Shown one piece after another: positions 17,319 to 24,534 of a stretch of DNA of 64,000 nt. Within the stretch, counting starts at the first letter, position 1. Each line of letters begins with the position of its first letter. The notes below the pieces were generated by a model. That model saw only the letters and a program-made list of their open reading frames with translations. It had not been told where the DNA came from and made no database searches. A program made the position numbers and the translations under genes. This DNA comes from Verrucomicrobiota bacterium (lineage in GTDB: Bacteria; Verrucomicrobiota; Verrucomicrobiia; Opitutales; Opitutaceae): contig JAQGOP010000007.1 of assembly GCA_028293545.1 (NCBI GenBank), positions 1-64,000 on the forward strand, in the 5' to 3' direction.

Positions 17319-18557
17319 TTACTCGCCTTCGGCATTCACGACCGCGATGGCCAGCAATTCCGGATGAAGAGGGGTGCGGGGCAAACGGAACGCGATCAGC
17401 GCTGCGATCAAGGTGAACGCAAAGGTGCCCCAGAGGCATCCTTGCAATCCGGCCAATTGAAACAAAAGCCCGGATAAAAGGCATCCGACCAAACGCCCGC
17501 CCGCATTGGCCATGTAATAGAAACCCACATTGAGCGCGACCTTGTCGCCGTCCGTGTAGTCGAGAACGAGATAAGAATGGATCGCCGAATTCACGGCGAA
17601 AACGATGCCGAAGACGGCGAGCCCCGCGATAATGACGAACTGCGGATCGAGTCCCCCGGCCAATCCCAATGGAATCAGGGCCGCGACCACCGCGAGCGCG
17701 CAGGCCGTGACCGTCGCAAGGCCTCCTCCCGGAGCGTGCCCGCGCAGAAGCAGGGGCGAACCGGATTGAACCATCCCGTAGCCGATGACCCAAAGGGCCA
17801 TGAAGGCGCCCACACCAGCGAAGCTCCAATGCAACGTGCCTTCCAAAAATAGCGGTACGCCCACCACGAACCAAATATCCCGCGCCCCAAAAAGAAAAAA
17901 CCGGGCCGCGGAAAGCACGTTGATCGCGCGGCTTTTGGAGAACAGTTCCCTGAACTTAACCTTGCTCTTCGCCTGCCCCATCCCGGGTGGCAACGCAGCC
18001 CAGGAGCCGAGCGAGATCACCAGCAACGCTGCGGCCATGATCCAAAGCGAACCCGCGTAGCCGGCCACATGGAGCAGGTATCCGCCGACGAAAAAGCCCA
18101 CGCCCTTCAACGCATTCTTGGAGCCAGTGAGAATCGCCACCCACTTGAACAAAGTTCCATTCGCATCCGGGGGCACCAGCACCTTGATCGCACTTTTGGC
18201 ACTCATCTTCGTCAGGTCCTTTGCAACGCCGGAAAGCGACTGCATTACCATGACGTACGTAACGGACGCCGCCACCGACCAGGCGGGATTAAGCAGCGCC
18301 AGGAGTCCCAGGGCCAACACCTGCAAAAACAATCCTCCGATCAGCGTCACCCGGAGGCCCATCTGGCTTCCGACCCATCCGCCGAACAGATTCGTGACGA
18401 TCCCGAAGAATTCGTAGAAGAGAAACAGGAACGCGAGCGAGACCGGGCTATAGCCGAGATTGAAAAAGTGCAGCAGCACCAGCATCCGCAACGCGCCGTC
18501 GGTGATCGTGAATCCCCAGTAGGCCGCCGTGACGACGATGTAGTTGCGCAGATTCAC
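17319..18557 (-). CDS. arsJ: ArsJ organoarsenical efflux permease (MFS)
   Basis: The 412-residue membrane protein starts at GTG 18557 and has about 12 hydrophobic segments. It matches the ArsJ subgroup by its opening (NYIVVTAAYWGFTITDGALRMLVLLHFF), the GGWVGSQMGLR loop and the internal LTKMSAKSAIK and TGSKNALKGVGFF segments. ArsJ exports 1-arseno-3-phosphoglycerate. It follows the GAPDH gene by four bases, which makes that unstable product from arsenate and glyceraldehyde-3-phosphate. Export and spontaneous breakdown give arsenate resistance without arsenate reductase. Expression should respond to the ArsR gene at the head of the operon. Confidence 0.92.
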   Translation of the reverse strand: MNLRNYIVVTAAYWGFTITDGALRMLVLLHFFNLGYSPVSLAFLFLFYEFFGIVTNLFGGWVGSQMGLRVTLIGGLFLQVLALGLLALLNPAWSVAASVTYVMVMQSLSGVAKDLTKMSAKSAIKVLVPPDANGTLFKWVAILTGSKNALKGVGFFVGGYLLHVAGYAGSLWIMAAALLVISLGSWAALPPGMGQAKSKVKFRELFSKSRAINVLSAARFFLFGARDIWFVVGVPLFLEGTLHWSFAGVGAFMALWVIGYGMVQSGSPLLLRGHAPGGGLATVTACALAVVAALIPLGLAGGLDPQFVIIAGLAVFGIVFAVNSAIHSYLVLDYTDGDKVALNVGFYYMANAGGRLVGCLLSGLLFQLAGLQGCLWGTFAFTLIAALIAFRLPRTPLHPELLAIAVVNAEGE

Positions 18558-18561
18558 GCGG

Positions 18562-19575
18562 TCACAGGCTGGCCGCGACCTTGCGCGTCAATTCGACCAT
18601 CCGGTTCGAGTAAGCCCACTCGTTGTCGTACCACGCATAAATCTTAACGAGCGTCCCATCCACGATCATCGTCGATGGTGCGTCGATGATCGCGGAACGC
18701 GGGTCGCCTTTGAAATCAATCGAAACCAATGGGCGCTCTTCATAGCCGAGGATGCCTTTGAGCGGACCGCTGTCCGCGGCCGCTTTAAAAAGCTGGTTCA
18801 CCTCCGCGACCGTGGTGGGGCGCTTCACCTTGAAAACGCAGTCGGTGAGCGAAGCATTCAGCAGGGGAACGCGCACGGCATGACCGTTTAATTTTCCCAA
18901 CAGCTCCGGATAGATGAGCCCGATGGCCGTCGCGGAACCGGTCGTCGTCGGGATGAGCGACAGCCCGGCGGCCCGGGCGCGGCGCAAATCCTTGCCGGGT
19001 TTGTCCACGATACTTTGTGTATTTGTCGCATCGTGGATGGTGGTGATGACGCCGTTCTCGATACCGATCCATTCGTGAATGACCTTCACAATGGGAGCGA
19101 GGCAGTTGGTGGTGCACGACGCGTTGGTGAGCAGTCGGTGCTGCTTCGGATCGTAGAGGTGATCGTTGACGCCCATCACGATGTTGAGCGCATCGCCTTT
19201 CACGGGAGCCGCGACAATGACCTTTTTCACTCCGCGCTCGAAAAAGACCGCGAGGTCCTCGGGTTTGCGCAACTTGCCGCTGCATTCGAGGACAATGTCC
19301 ACGCCGTGTTCCGCCCACGGCACATCGCCGGGCTTGGCCACCTCGCTGAAGGCGATCGAGTGGTTGCCGATCACCACTTTGCCTTCCTGCGCCTTGGCTT
19401 CCTGCGACCACCGGCCTTGGATCGAATCGAAATTAAGGAGGTGAGCGGCACATTCGGGGCCGCCTTTGATTTCGTTGATCAAGGCCCATTCGAATTCCGG
19501 CCACAGGGCGGCGGCGCGCAGGCTGAGACGGCCGATGCGCCCAAAGCCGTTGATCCCAATGCGGGTCTTTTTCAT
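18562..19575 (-). CDS. ArsJ-associated glyceraldehyde-3-phosphate dehydrogenase
   Basis: The 337-residue enzyme has the Rossmann start [10 protein letters not shown], the catalytic cysteine at about 154 in [11 protein letters not shown], the partner histidine segment, and the conserved C-terminal [15 protein letters not shown]. Length is standard for GAPDH. The position between arsR and arsJ marks it as the arsenate-pathway version. It oxidises glyceraldehyde-3-phosphate with arsenate in place of phosphate to give 1-arseno-3-phosphoglycerate, which ArsJ exports. Nothing in the sequence rules out normal glycolytic activity as well. The start is ATG 19575, 111 bp after the ArsR stop. Confidence 0.92.
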   Translation of the reverse strand: MKKTRIGINGFGRIGRLSLRAAALWPEFEWALINEIKGGPECAAHLLNFDSIQGRWSQEAKAQEGKVVIGNHSIAFSEVAKPGDVPWAEHGVDIVLECSGKLRKPEDLAVFFERGVKKVIVAAPVKGDALNIVMGVNDHLYDPKQHRLLTNASCTTNCLAPIVKVIHEWIGIENGVITTIHDATNTQSIVDKPGKDLRRARAAGLSLIPTTTGSATAIGLIYPELLGKLNGHAVRVPLLNASLTDCVFKVKRPTTVAEVNQLFKAAADSGPLKGILGYEERPLVSIDFKGDPRSAIIDAPSTMIVDGTLVKIYAWYDNEWAYSNRMVELTRKVAASL

Positions 19576-19686
19576 GGGACGAGGTCGATTGAACCCGGCA
19601 TTTTTTCCCGGTCGCCGATCTCGCGGGTGAGCCGTTCACGCCGGACCTGGTCGGGCGAGGCGAGAGGCCAGCGTGGCTTCATCGGC

Positions 19687-20070
19687 CTATTTCGCGACTG
19701 CGGTCGCGCGATTCGCCTTGGCGCAGCAGATCGGGCTGGTGTCGGTAAATTTGCCGCGGAGTTTTGCCAACTTCGCCGTATCGCGCCGGAACACCGGGTC
19801 CTCCGCCACGCAGTCCTGCAAACAGGCCAGGTTGGACTTCAATTCGCGCGAAGGCCGGGTGGGGAGGCTATAGATCATCCAATTCGCTTCCCGGCGCACC
19901 TCGACCATGCCGCGGGTTTTGAGGTAGCTCAGGTGCTTGGAAATTTTCACCTGCGGTTCGTTGAGGATTTCCTGGACGTGACAGACGCACAGTTCCCCCG
20001 CTTGCAGGAGGTTCAGGATCCGCAGCCGCGTCTCATCGCACATGCACTGGTAGATTTGGATCAGGCTCAT
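19687..20070 (-). CDS. arsR: ArsR-family metalloregulator
   Basis: The 127-residue repressor has a winged-helix core (DETRLRILNLLQAGELCVCHVQEIL, then PQVKISKHLSYLKTRGMVEVRREANWMIY). The ELCVC pair at the start of the recognition region is the classic As(III)-binding site of ArsR, and a further CxxC-like pair (ICCAK) lies near the C-terminus. Arsenite binding should release it from the palindromic operator 47 bp upstream of its own start. GAPDH and arsJ follow on the same strand, so it controls its own operon. Confidence 0.93.
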   Translation of the reverse strand: MSLIQIYQCMCDETRLRILNLLQAGELCVCHVQEILNEPQVKISKHLSYLKTRGMVEVRREANWMIYSLPTRPSRELKSNLACLQDCVAEDPVFRRDTAKLAKLRGKFTDTSPICCAKANRATAVAK

Positions 20071-20117
20071 GGGAAAATCATCCGTGGGATTTCAATTCGG
20101 AGGAGTTCACAGGCCGA

Positions 20118-20141
20118 GCATATACCTATTAAGGTATATGC
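20118..20141 (-). promoter_or_regulatory. Perfect palindrome, probable ArsR operator
   Basis: Ten-base arms GCATATACCT and AGGTATATGC are exact inverted copies around ATTA. The site lies 47 bp before the arsR start codon and is AT-rich inside GC-rich DNA. ArsR proteins bind such dyads over their promoter. A TTGCAT / TATGCT pair on the leftward strand overlaps it and could be the promoter, although the spacing of 15 is short. Confidence 0.8.
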
Positions 20142-20302
20142 AAGCCAAAGCATGTGACAATTCGGTTGGAAGTAGCGCAGACGGCTCGCCTGCTCCGGGA
20201 GATCGAATTCCCTCTTCACGCCCATTCGCGGTCAAACCGGGTCGCCGAATCCCTCAGTCGGCCTACGCTTGCCGTGGTGCCGGTCGACGTTACGGTCGCG
20301 GC

Positions 20303-20860
20303 ATGAACCTAAAGCCCCTCGCGGTTGTGTTTCTACTGGGTGCGCCGGCACTCGCGGTTTTTGGCCAGGACGATGAGAAGGCGAAGGCGGATGCGCAGCA
20401 AGCGGCGCTGAAAATTGCGGCTGAGACACAAAGGGCGTCGTCCGGTGCGGGAGTGCCGCCAAATCCCAACGCCAAGACTGCCGAGGTCGCACCGAAGGAT
20501 GTGACGGTTGATGCGACGCGGACCCAGGAGGGGCAGGCGTTGGACGCGCAGGCCAAGGCGAAGGTGATCGATAATTCGCCGGCGGCGAAAGCGGAGCAGG
20601 AGGCGCAGCGCAAGAAGGCCGAGGCCCAGGCCGCGGCCTTCGCCGCCGAGCGTGCGCGCGCCGAGGCCGTCAAGAAGGCTGCGGTCGACAAATGGCGCGC
20701 ATCCGGCAAAGCCGCCTCGAGCATTATAGTGAACAGGAAATCCGACGGTAGCGTGAATGTGATGGTCGACGGAAAACTGTCGTCCTTCAAAACCGCCGCC
20801 GAAGCCGACGCATTCGTGGAGTCAAAGCGCAAAGTCGCCGAGACGACTCTGTCGTATTAG
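20303..20860 (+). CDS. Exported alanine/lysine-rich protein of unknown function
   Basis: From ATG 20303 the product has 185 residues, with a signal peptide (LKPLAVVFLLGAPALAVFG). A low-complexity, strongly helical middle is rich in Ala, Lys, Glu and Gln (AEQEAQRKKAEAQAAAFAAERARAEAVKKAAVDKW) and could form a coiled coil. The last 45 residues look folded (SIIVNRKSDGSVNVMVDGKLSSFKTAAEADAFVESKRK). The frame is open upstream to 20069 but that part crosses the ArsR operator. It has no operon partner. I do not recognise a family; a periplasmic structural or binding role is only a guess. Confidence 0.6.
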   Translation: MNLKPLAVVFLLGAPALAVFGQDDEKAKADAQQAALKIAAETQRASSGAGVPPNPNAKTAEVAPKDVTVDATRTQEGQALDAQAKAKVIDNSPAAKAEQEAQRKKAEAQAAAFAAERARAEAVKKAAVDKWRASGKAASSIIVNRKSDGSVNVMVDGKLSSFKTAAEADAFVESKRKVAETTLSY

Positions 20861-20899
20861 GTCGAGCGCGTTGTCTTTCGCGCGCGGGTCGATTCGCGG

Positions 20900-21304
20900 T
20901 TAACGACTGGACGGTTTGTCGCCGGTCGCTGCCGCCTGCGCCGCCATGTCCATGCGGCGCGTGCCGGGGATGTGCTGGGCGCCCCAATCGGCGATCGCGC
21001 GGATGATCGGGCGCAGGGCATCCCCTTTCGGGGTCAGCGCGTATTCGTAGCGCGGCGGATTATCTTGGTACGGCGTTCGCGTCACGATCCCGGCGGTTTC
21101 CAGTCGAGAGAGGCGATCCGCGAGCAGGTTCGTGGGGATTTTTTCCTTCGACCCCGCGAATTCCCCATAACGGCGGTGCCCCCGCAGCAAATCGCGCACG
21201 ACGAGCAGCGTCCAACGGTCGCCAAAAATATCGAGGCCGCACGCCACGGCGCAGGGTGAACGCCCCTCGAGGGGCGCGGTTTCAGAGGCCTTCTTTCGCT
21301 TCAT
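20900..21304 (-). CDS. HxlR-family transcriptional regulator
   Basis: From ATG 21304 the product has 134 residues. It has the HxlR winged-helix signature: CAVACGLDIFGDRWTLLVVRDLLRGHRRYGEF, then IPTNLLADRLSRLETAGIVTR, and YALTPKGDALRPIIRAIADWG. A cysteine near the start (PCAVACG) matches the redox or electrophile sensing cysteine of many members. It is divergent from the emrA/emrB-like pair across only 65 bp that carries a palindrome. Such regulators often repress a neighbouring efflux or detoxification operon, and that is the likely job here. Confidence 0.88.
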   Translation of the reverse strand: MKRKKASETAPLEGRSPCAVACGLDIFGDRWTLLVVRDLLRGHRRYGEFAGSKEKIPTNLLADRLSRLETAGIVTRTPYQDNPPRYEYALTPKGDALRPIIRAIADWGAQHIPGTRRMDMAAQAAATGDKPSSR

Positions 21305-21324
21305 GAGGCTCACTATTCTTTTTC

Positions 21325-21341
21325 ACTTGCAAATCGCAAGT
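21325..21341. promoter_or_regulatory. Palindrome in the divergent hxlR / emrAB region, probable operator
   Basis: ACTTGC and GCAAGT form an inverted repeat around AAATC. It is centred 28 bp from the HxlR start and about 37 bp before the emrA-like start, so one bound dimer could cover both promoters. The half-sites resemble known HxlR-family sites in general form; binding by this protein is inferred. Confidence 0.7.
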
Positions 21342-21369
21342 CACAACTCACCTTCGTGTCACTTTACTT

Positions 21370-22494
21370 ATGCAAGCGACTATTCCCTCCCTTCCCGGCG
21401 CCCCGTCGGCGGCGCCTTTTTCTCCTGCTCCCGTGATCGCGCGGAGGCCGGTCCGCTCCTTTCCGCGAATCACCCGTCGGGCTGTTTTGGTCGTCGCGGG
21501 AACACTTGTGCTCAGCGCCGCCGCGTGGCGGGGCAGCCACGTCCTGCTCTTTGCCTTGGCGCACGAATCGACCGACGACGCGCAAGTCGAGGGTCGCGTC
21601 AGCCCGGTGCTGCCGCGGGTGAACGGCTATGTGGCCCAAGTGCTCGTCGCCGACAACGAACGGGTCGCTGCCGGCCAGGCCGTGCTGGTGATCGACTCGG
21701 CGGAACTCGATTTGAAAGCCGCCAATGCGCGCGCGGCCTTGGCCAGCGCCCGTGCTGCCCTCGAGATCAGCGAGGCTACGCTCGCCAGCGTGCGTGCGAC
21801 GGCCCACGTCGCTGCAGCGAATGTCGGCGCCGTCCGCGTCGCGCAGGCCAAGGCCGCCTCGGACCTGGCGCGTGATGACCAGCTTGTCCGCACGGGCATT
21901 ATTGCCGAGCAACAGGGCACCGATTCGCGCGCGGCAGCGGATGCCGCCGCCGCCCAGCTTGAGGCGGTTCGCCTCCAAGCCGCCGCCGCGGCCAAACAAA
22001 TCGACGTCGCCGAAGCGCAGGTCGGTGCTGCGCGGGCGCAGGTGGCGGAACGCGTGGCGGACGTCGACTACGCGCAGTTGCAACGCAGCTATGCGACGGT
22101 CGTCGCGCCGATCGCCGGACTCGTTTCCCACAAGAACGTGGAGCTCGGGCAATACGTCCAGGCTGGCCAGACCCTGCTCTCGATCGCGGGCGACACCGAC
22201 CTCTGGCTCGTGGCCAATTACAAGGAAACCCAAGTGGCGCAGATGCACGTCGGCCAAGCGGTCGAATTCACGGTCGACGGTTATCCCGGCCTCCAACTGC
22301 ACGGTCGGGTCGATTCGATCGCCGGCGCCACCGGGGCGAGGTTCGCCCTGCTGCCGCCCGACAACGCCTCCGGGAATTTCGTGAAAGTAACGCAGCGCCT
22401 GCCGGTGAAGATCGCGATCGATCGCGCCGCGGCGCACGCTCCCGTGCTGCGACCGGGCATGAGCGTCGACGTCGCGGTGCGGACCAAGGGTTGA
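21370..22494 (+). CDS. HlyD/EmrA-type membrane fusion protein
   Basis: The 374-residue protein has a short cytoplasmic N-terminus, one membrane helix (about residues 36-55), and a periplasmic part. This has a biotinyl-lipoyl-like fold (VEGRVSPVLPRVNGYVAQVLV), a long alpha hairpin rich in Ala/Gln/Arg, and a barrel domain (YATVVAPIAGLVSHKNVELGQYVQAGQTLLSI). It is the adaptor that links the MFS pump encoded 13 bp downstream to an outer membrane channel. No channel gene is present here; a TolC-like protein elsewhere would be needed. It is divergent from the HxlR regulator, which probably controls it. Confidence 0.9.
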   Translation: MQATIPSLPGAPSAAPFSPAPVIARRPVRSFPRITRRAVLVVAGTLVLSAAAWRGSHVLLFALAHESTDDAQVEGRVSPVLPRVNGYVAQVLVADNERVAAGQAVLVIDSAELDLKAANARAALASARAALEISEATLASVRATAHVAAANVGAVRVAQAKAASDLARDDQLVRTGIIAEQQGTDSRAAADAAAAQLEAVRLQAAAAAKQIDVAEAQVGAARAQVAERVADVDYAQLQRSYATVVAPIAGLVSHKNVELGQYVQAGQTLLSIAGDTDLWLVANYKETQVAQMHVGQAVEFTVDGYPGLQLHGRVDSIAGATGARFALLPPDNASGNFVKVTQRLPVKIAIDRAAAHAPVLRPGMSVDVAVRTKG

Positions 22495-22507
22495 CCGCGG
22501 AGCCGCC

Positions 22508-24070
22508 ATGCCTGCCTCACGCCTGCGCCAAGCGATCATTACCCTCACGGTGATCGCGGCCGCCATGATCGAGCTGATCGACACGTCCATCGTGAATGTC
22601 GCGCTCTCGGACATGAGCGGAAACCTGGGAGCCACGCTGGAGAGCGTCGCGTGGGTCGTCACGTCCTATGCGATCGCGAATGTGATCATCATCCCGATGA
22701 CGAGCTTCCTTGCCGCCCGCCTGGGGCGGCGGAATTATTATATCGGTTCGATCCTGTTATTCACCGCGGCTTCCGTCGCCTGCGGCAGCGCGACGAACAT
22801 CTGGGAACTGGTGGCCTACCGTTTTATACAGGGCATCGGCGGCGGCGCCTTGATCTCGACGTCGCAGGCGATCCTTTTCGAGACCTACACGGTGGCCCAG
22901 CGTGGTTTTGCCGCGGCAATGTTCGGCTTGGGCATCTTCATTGGGCCGACGATCGGCCCGACGATCGGCGGCTGGATCATCGATCACTATTCGTGGCCCT
23001 GGATTTTTTATCTCAATCTCCCGATTGGCCTCGCCGCGGCCGCGCTGTCGTACGTCTACGTGACCGAGCCGGCGCAGGCGCGCCGCGCCGACATTGTCGA
23101 CTGGCCCGGCATTGGGCTGCTCATCGTGGGGCTCGGTTCGCTGCAGATCGTGCTGGAGCGCGGTGAAACCGACGACTGGTTCGCGGCGCCGTACATCGTC
23201 ACCCTGACCATCACGGCCGCGGTGAGCCTGGTGTGGTTCATCCTCCACGAACTCCGCACGCCGCAACCCGTCGTGGACCTGCGGATCCTGCGTTCACGCA
23301 CGCTCGCGGTGGCTGCGTGGCTGACGTTTGTGCTGGGGGTCGCGTTGTTTGCCTCGGTCTTCATTGTGCCGGTGTTCGCGCAGCAGCTGTTGGGTTTCAC
23401 GGCCGCCCAGACGGGACTGCTCTTCCTGCCGGGGGCGGTGATCTCAATCCTGGTATTGCCGCTGGTGGGGAAGCTGCTGACGCGCGGGGTGCCGCCGAGC
23501 GCGATGGTGATCGCGGGGTTTGGGGCGGTCGGGATTTTCTGCACGCTGCTCGCGCATTCAAGCCTGACGGTGGGCGCGGAGGACTTTTTCTGGCCGATCA
23601 TTTTACGTTCGATCGGACTCTGCCTGCTCATCGTGCCGCTGACGCAGCTGGCGGTGTCCGGCCTCGAGCCGCGCGACATCCCGCAGGGCACGGCACTCAA
23701 CAATATGATGCGCCAGCTCGGCGGTTCCTTCGGCATTGCCCTGGTCAATACCTACATTGCGCACCGGCTCGCCTTTCATCGCGTCGACTTGGTTTCAGCG
23801 CTGGCGCCGGGCAATCCGATCGTCGATGCGCGCCTGCAAACCTTCGCGGCGGCGGCGCGCGCGCATGGCGGTTCCACTTGGGACGCGGCGCGCCAGGCGC
23901 TGGGTTTGCTCGAGCACACGGTGGTGCGGCAGGCGACGCTGCTCAGCTATCTCGATGCCTTTTCGCTCGTGGCATTGCTGGCGTTCCTCTGCGTGCCGCT
24001 GGTACTTTTCGCCGGCCGGCCAAAACCGCTTTCGCGTGCGGCGGCGAGCGCGGCCGCGGATGCGCACTGA
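22508..24070 (+). CDS. DHA2-family MFS drug efflux pump (EmrB-like)
   Basis: The 520-residue membrane protein has about 14 helices. Helix 1 carries ELIDTSIVNVAL and motif C shows as GLGIFIGPTIGPTIGGWI, both typical of EmrB/QacA-type proton-drug antiporters. WVVTSYAIANVIIIP and the loop RLGRRNYY (motif A form) are also present. It follows the fusion-protein gene by 13 bp and forms a two-gene operon. Substrates are probably hydrophobic or phenolic toxins that the divergent HxlR regulator senses. Confidence 0.92.
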   Translation: MPASRLRQAIITLTVIAAAMIELIDTSIVNVALSDMSGNLGATLESVAWVVTSYAIANVIIIPMTSFLAARLGRRNYYIGSILLFTAASVACGSATNIWELVAYRFIQGIGGGALISTSQAILFETYTVAQRGFAAAMFGLGIFIGPTIGPTIGGWIIDHYSWPWIFYLNLPIGLAAAALSYVYVTEPAQARRADIVDWPGIGLLIVGLGSLQIVLERGETDDWFAAPYIVTLTITAAVSLVWFILHELRTPQPVVDLRILRSRTLAVAAWLTFVLGVALFASVFIVPVFAQQLLGFTAAQTGLLFLPGAVISILVLPLVGKLLTRGVPPSAMVIAGFGAVGIFCTLLAHSSLTVGAEDFFWPIILRSIGLCLLIVPLTQLAVSGLEPRDIPQGTALNNMMRQLGGSFGIALVNTYIAHRLAFHRVDLVSALAPGNPIVDARLQTFAAAARAHGGSTWDAARQALGLLEHTVVRQATLLSYLDAFSLVALLAFLCVPLVLFAGRPKPLSRAAASAAADAH

Positions 24071-24534
24071 TTCCTTGCCGCGGGAAATCCCGCCGCAGCG
24101 GCGATAAAGTGAAACCATTTTATACTTCGGGGACTCAAGGCGATTCCCAGTTCGCCGGAGCGCCGCGCGAATAAGTTTAAAAACGGGAGTGGGCCGCGGG
24201 CTGAAAGAAAAACTCCGGGGTTGTGAACGGAGCGACCGACGTTCGCCTCGGTGCGAATTGACGGTGGGTGATAAAAAGTGCCAGTCCTTCCGATTTGCTT
24301 CGCTTCGTCGCGCCTCGTTCGCTGGGCGCACAAGGATACCCCATCCTTTGCTTTCCCCCTCGTCTAAGGAGACGGACCCACCTCGATTGCACCTTAGCCC
24401 ACCAAACTTGTACGTGCGTGCGCCCATTTGCAGACATGTCATTGCTATATGAAAACAGCCAAGCAAATGGGCGGGCGCTGAACCGAGTCAGCCCTGTCGT
24501 TATCGTTACCACCAAGCAGTAATCCGTTTATACC
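24071..24534. other. Intergenic stretch, probable leader of the second TonB receptor
   Basis: No coding frame is convincing in these 464 bp. An AAGGAGACGG string near 24366 has no gene after it. The right end contains an 11-bp inverted repeat listed separately. The promoter for the TonB receptor should lie in the last 200 bp. Confidence 0.5.
24421..24473 (+). promoter_or_regulatory. Inverted repeat upstream of TonB receptor 2
   Basis: Arms CGCCCATTTGC (24421-24431) and GCAAATGGGCG (24463-24473) are exact inverted copies with 31 bp between them, ending 61 bp before the start codon. The spacer holds an inner dyad GACATGTC and a TATATG. It could be a leader hairpin or a regulator site. It does not match any riboswitch class I know. 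Confidence 0.45.

Noticed and set aside
18562-19575. Housekeeping glycolytic gapA
   Set aside because: It sits between arsR and arsJ with only four bases before arsJ, which marks the arsenate pathway version.
19015-20157. 380-codon rightward frame
   Set aside because: Antisense to GAPDH and arsR, and crosses the ArsR operator.
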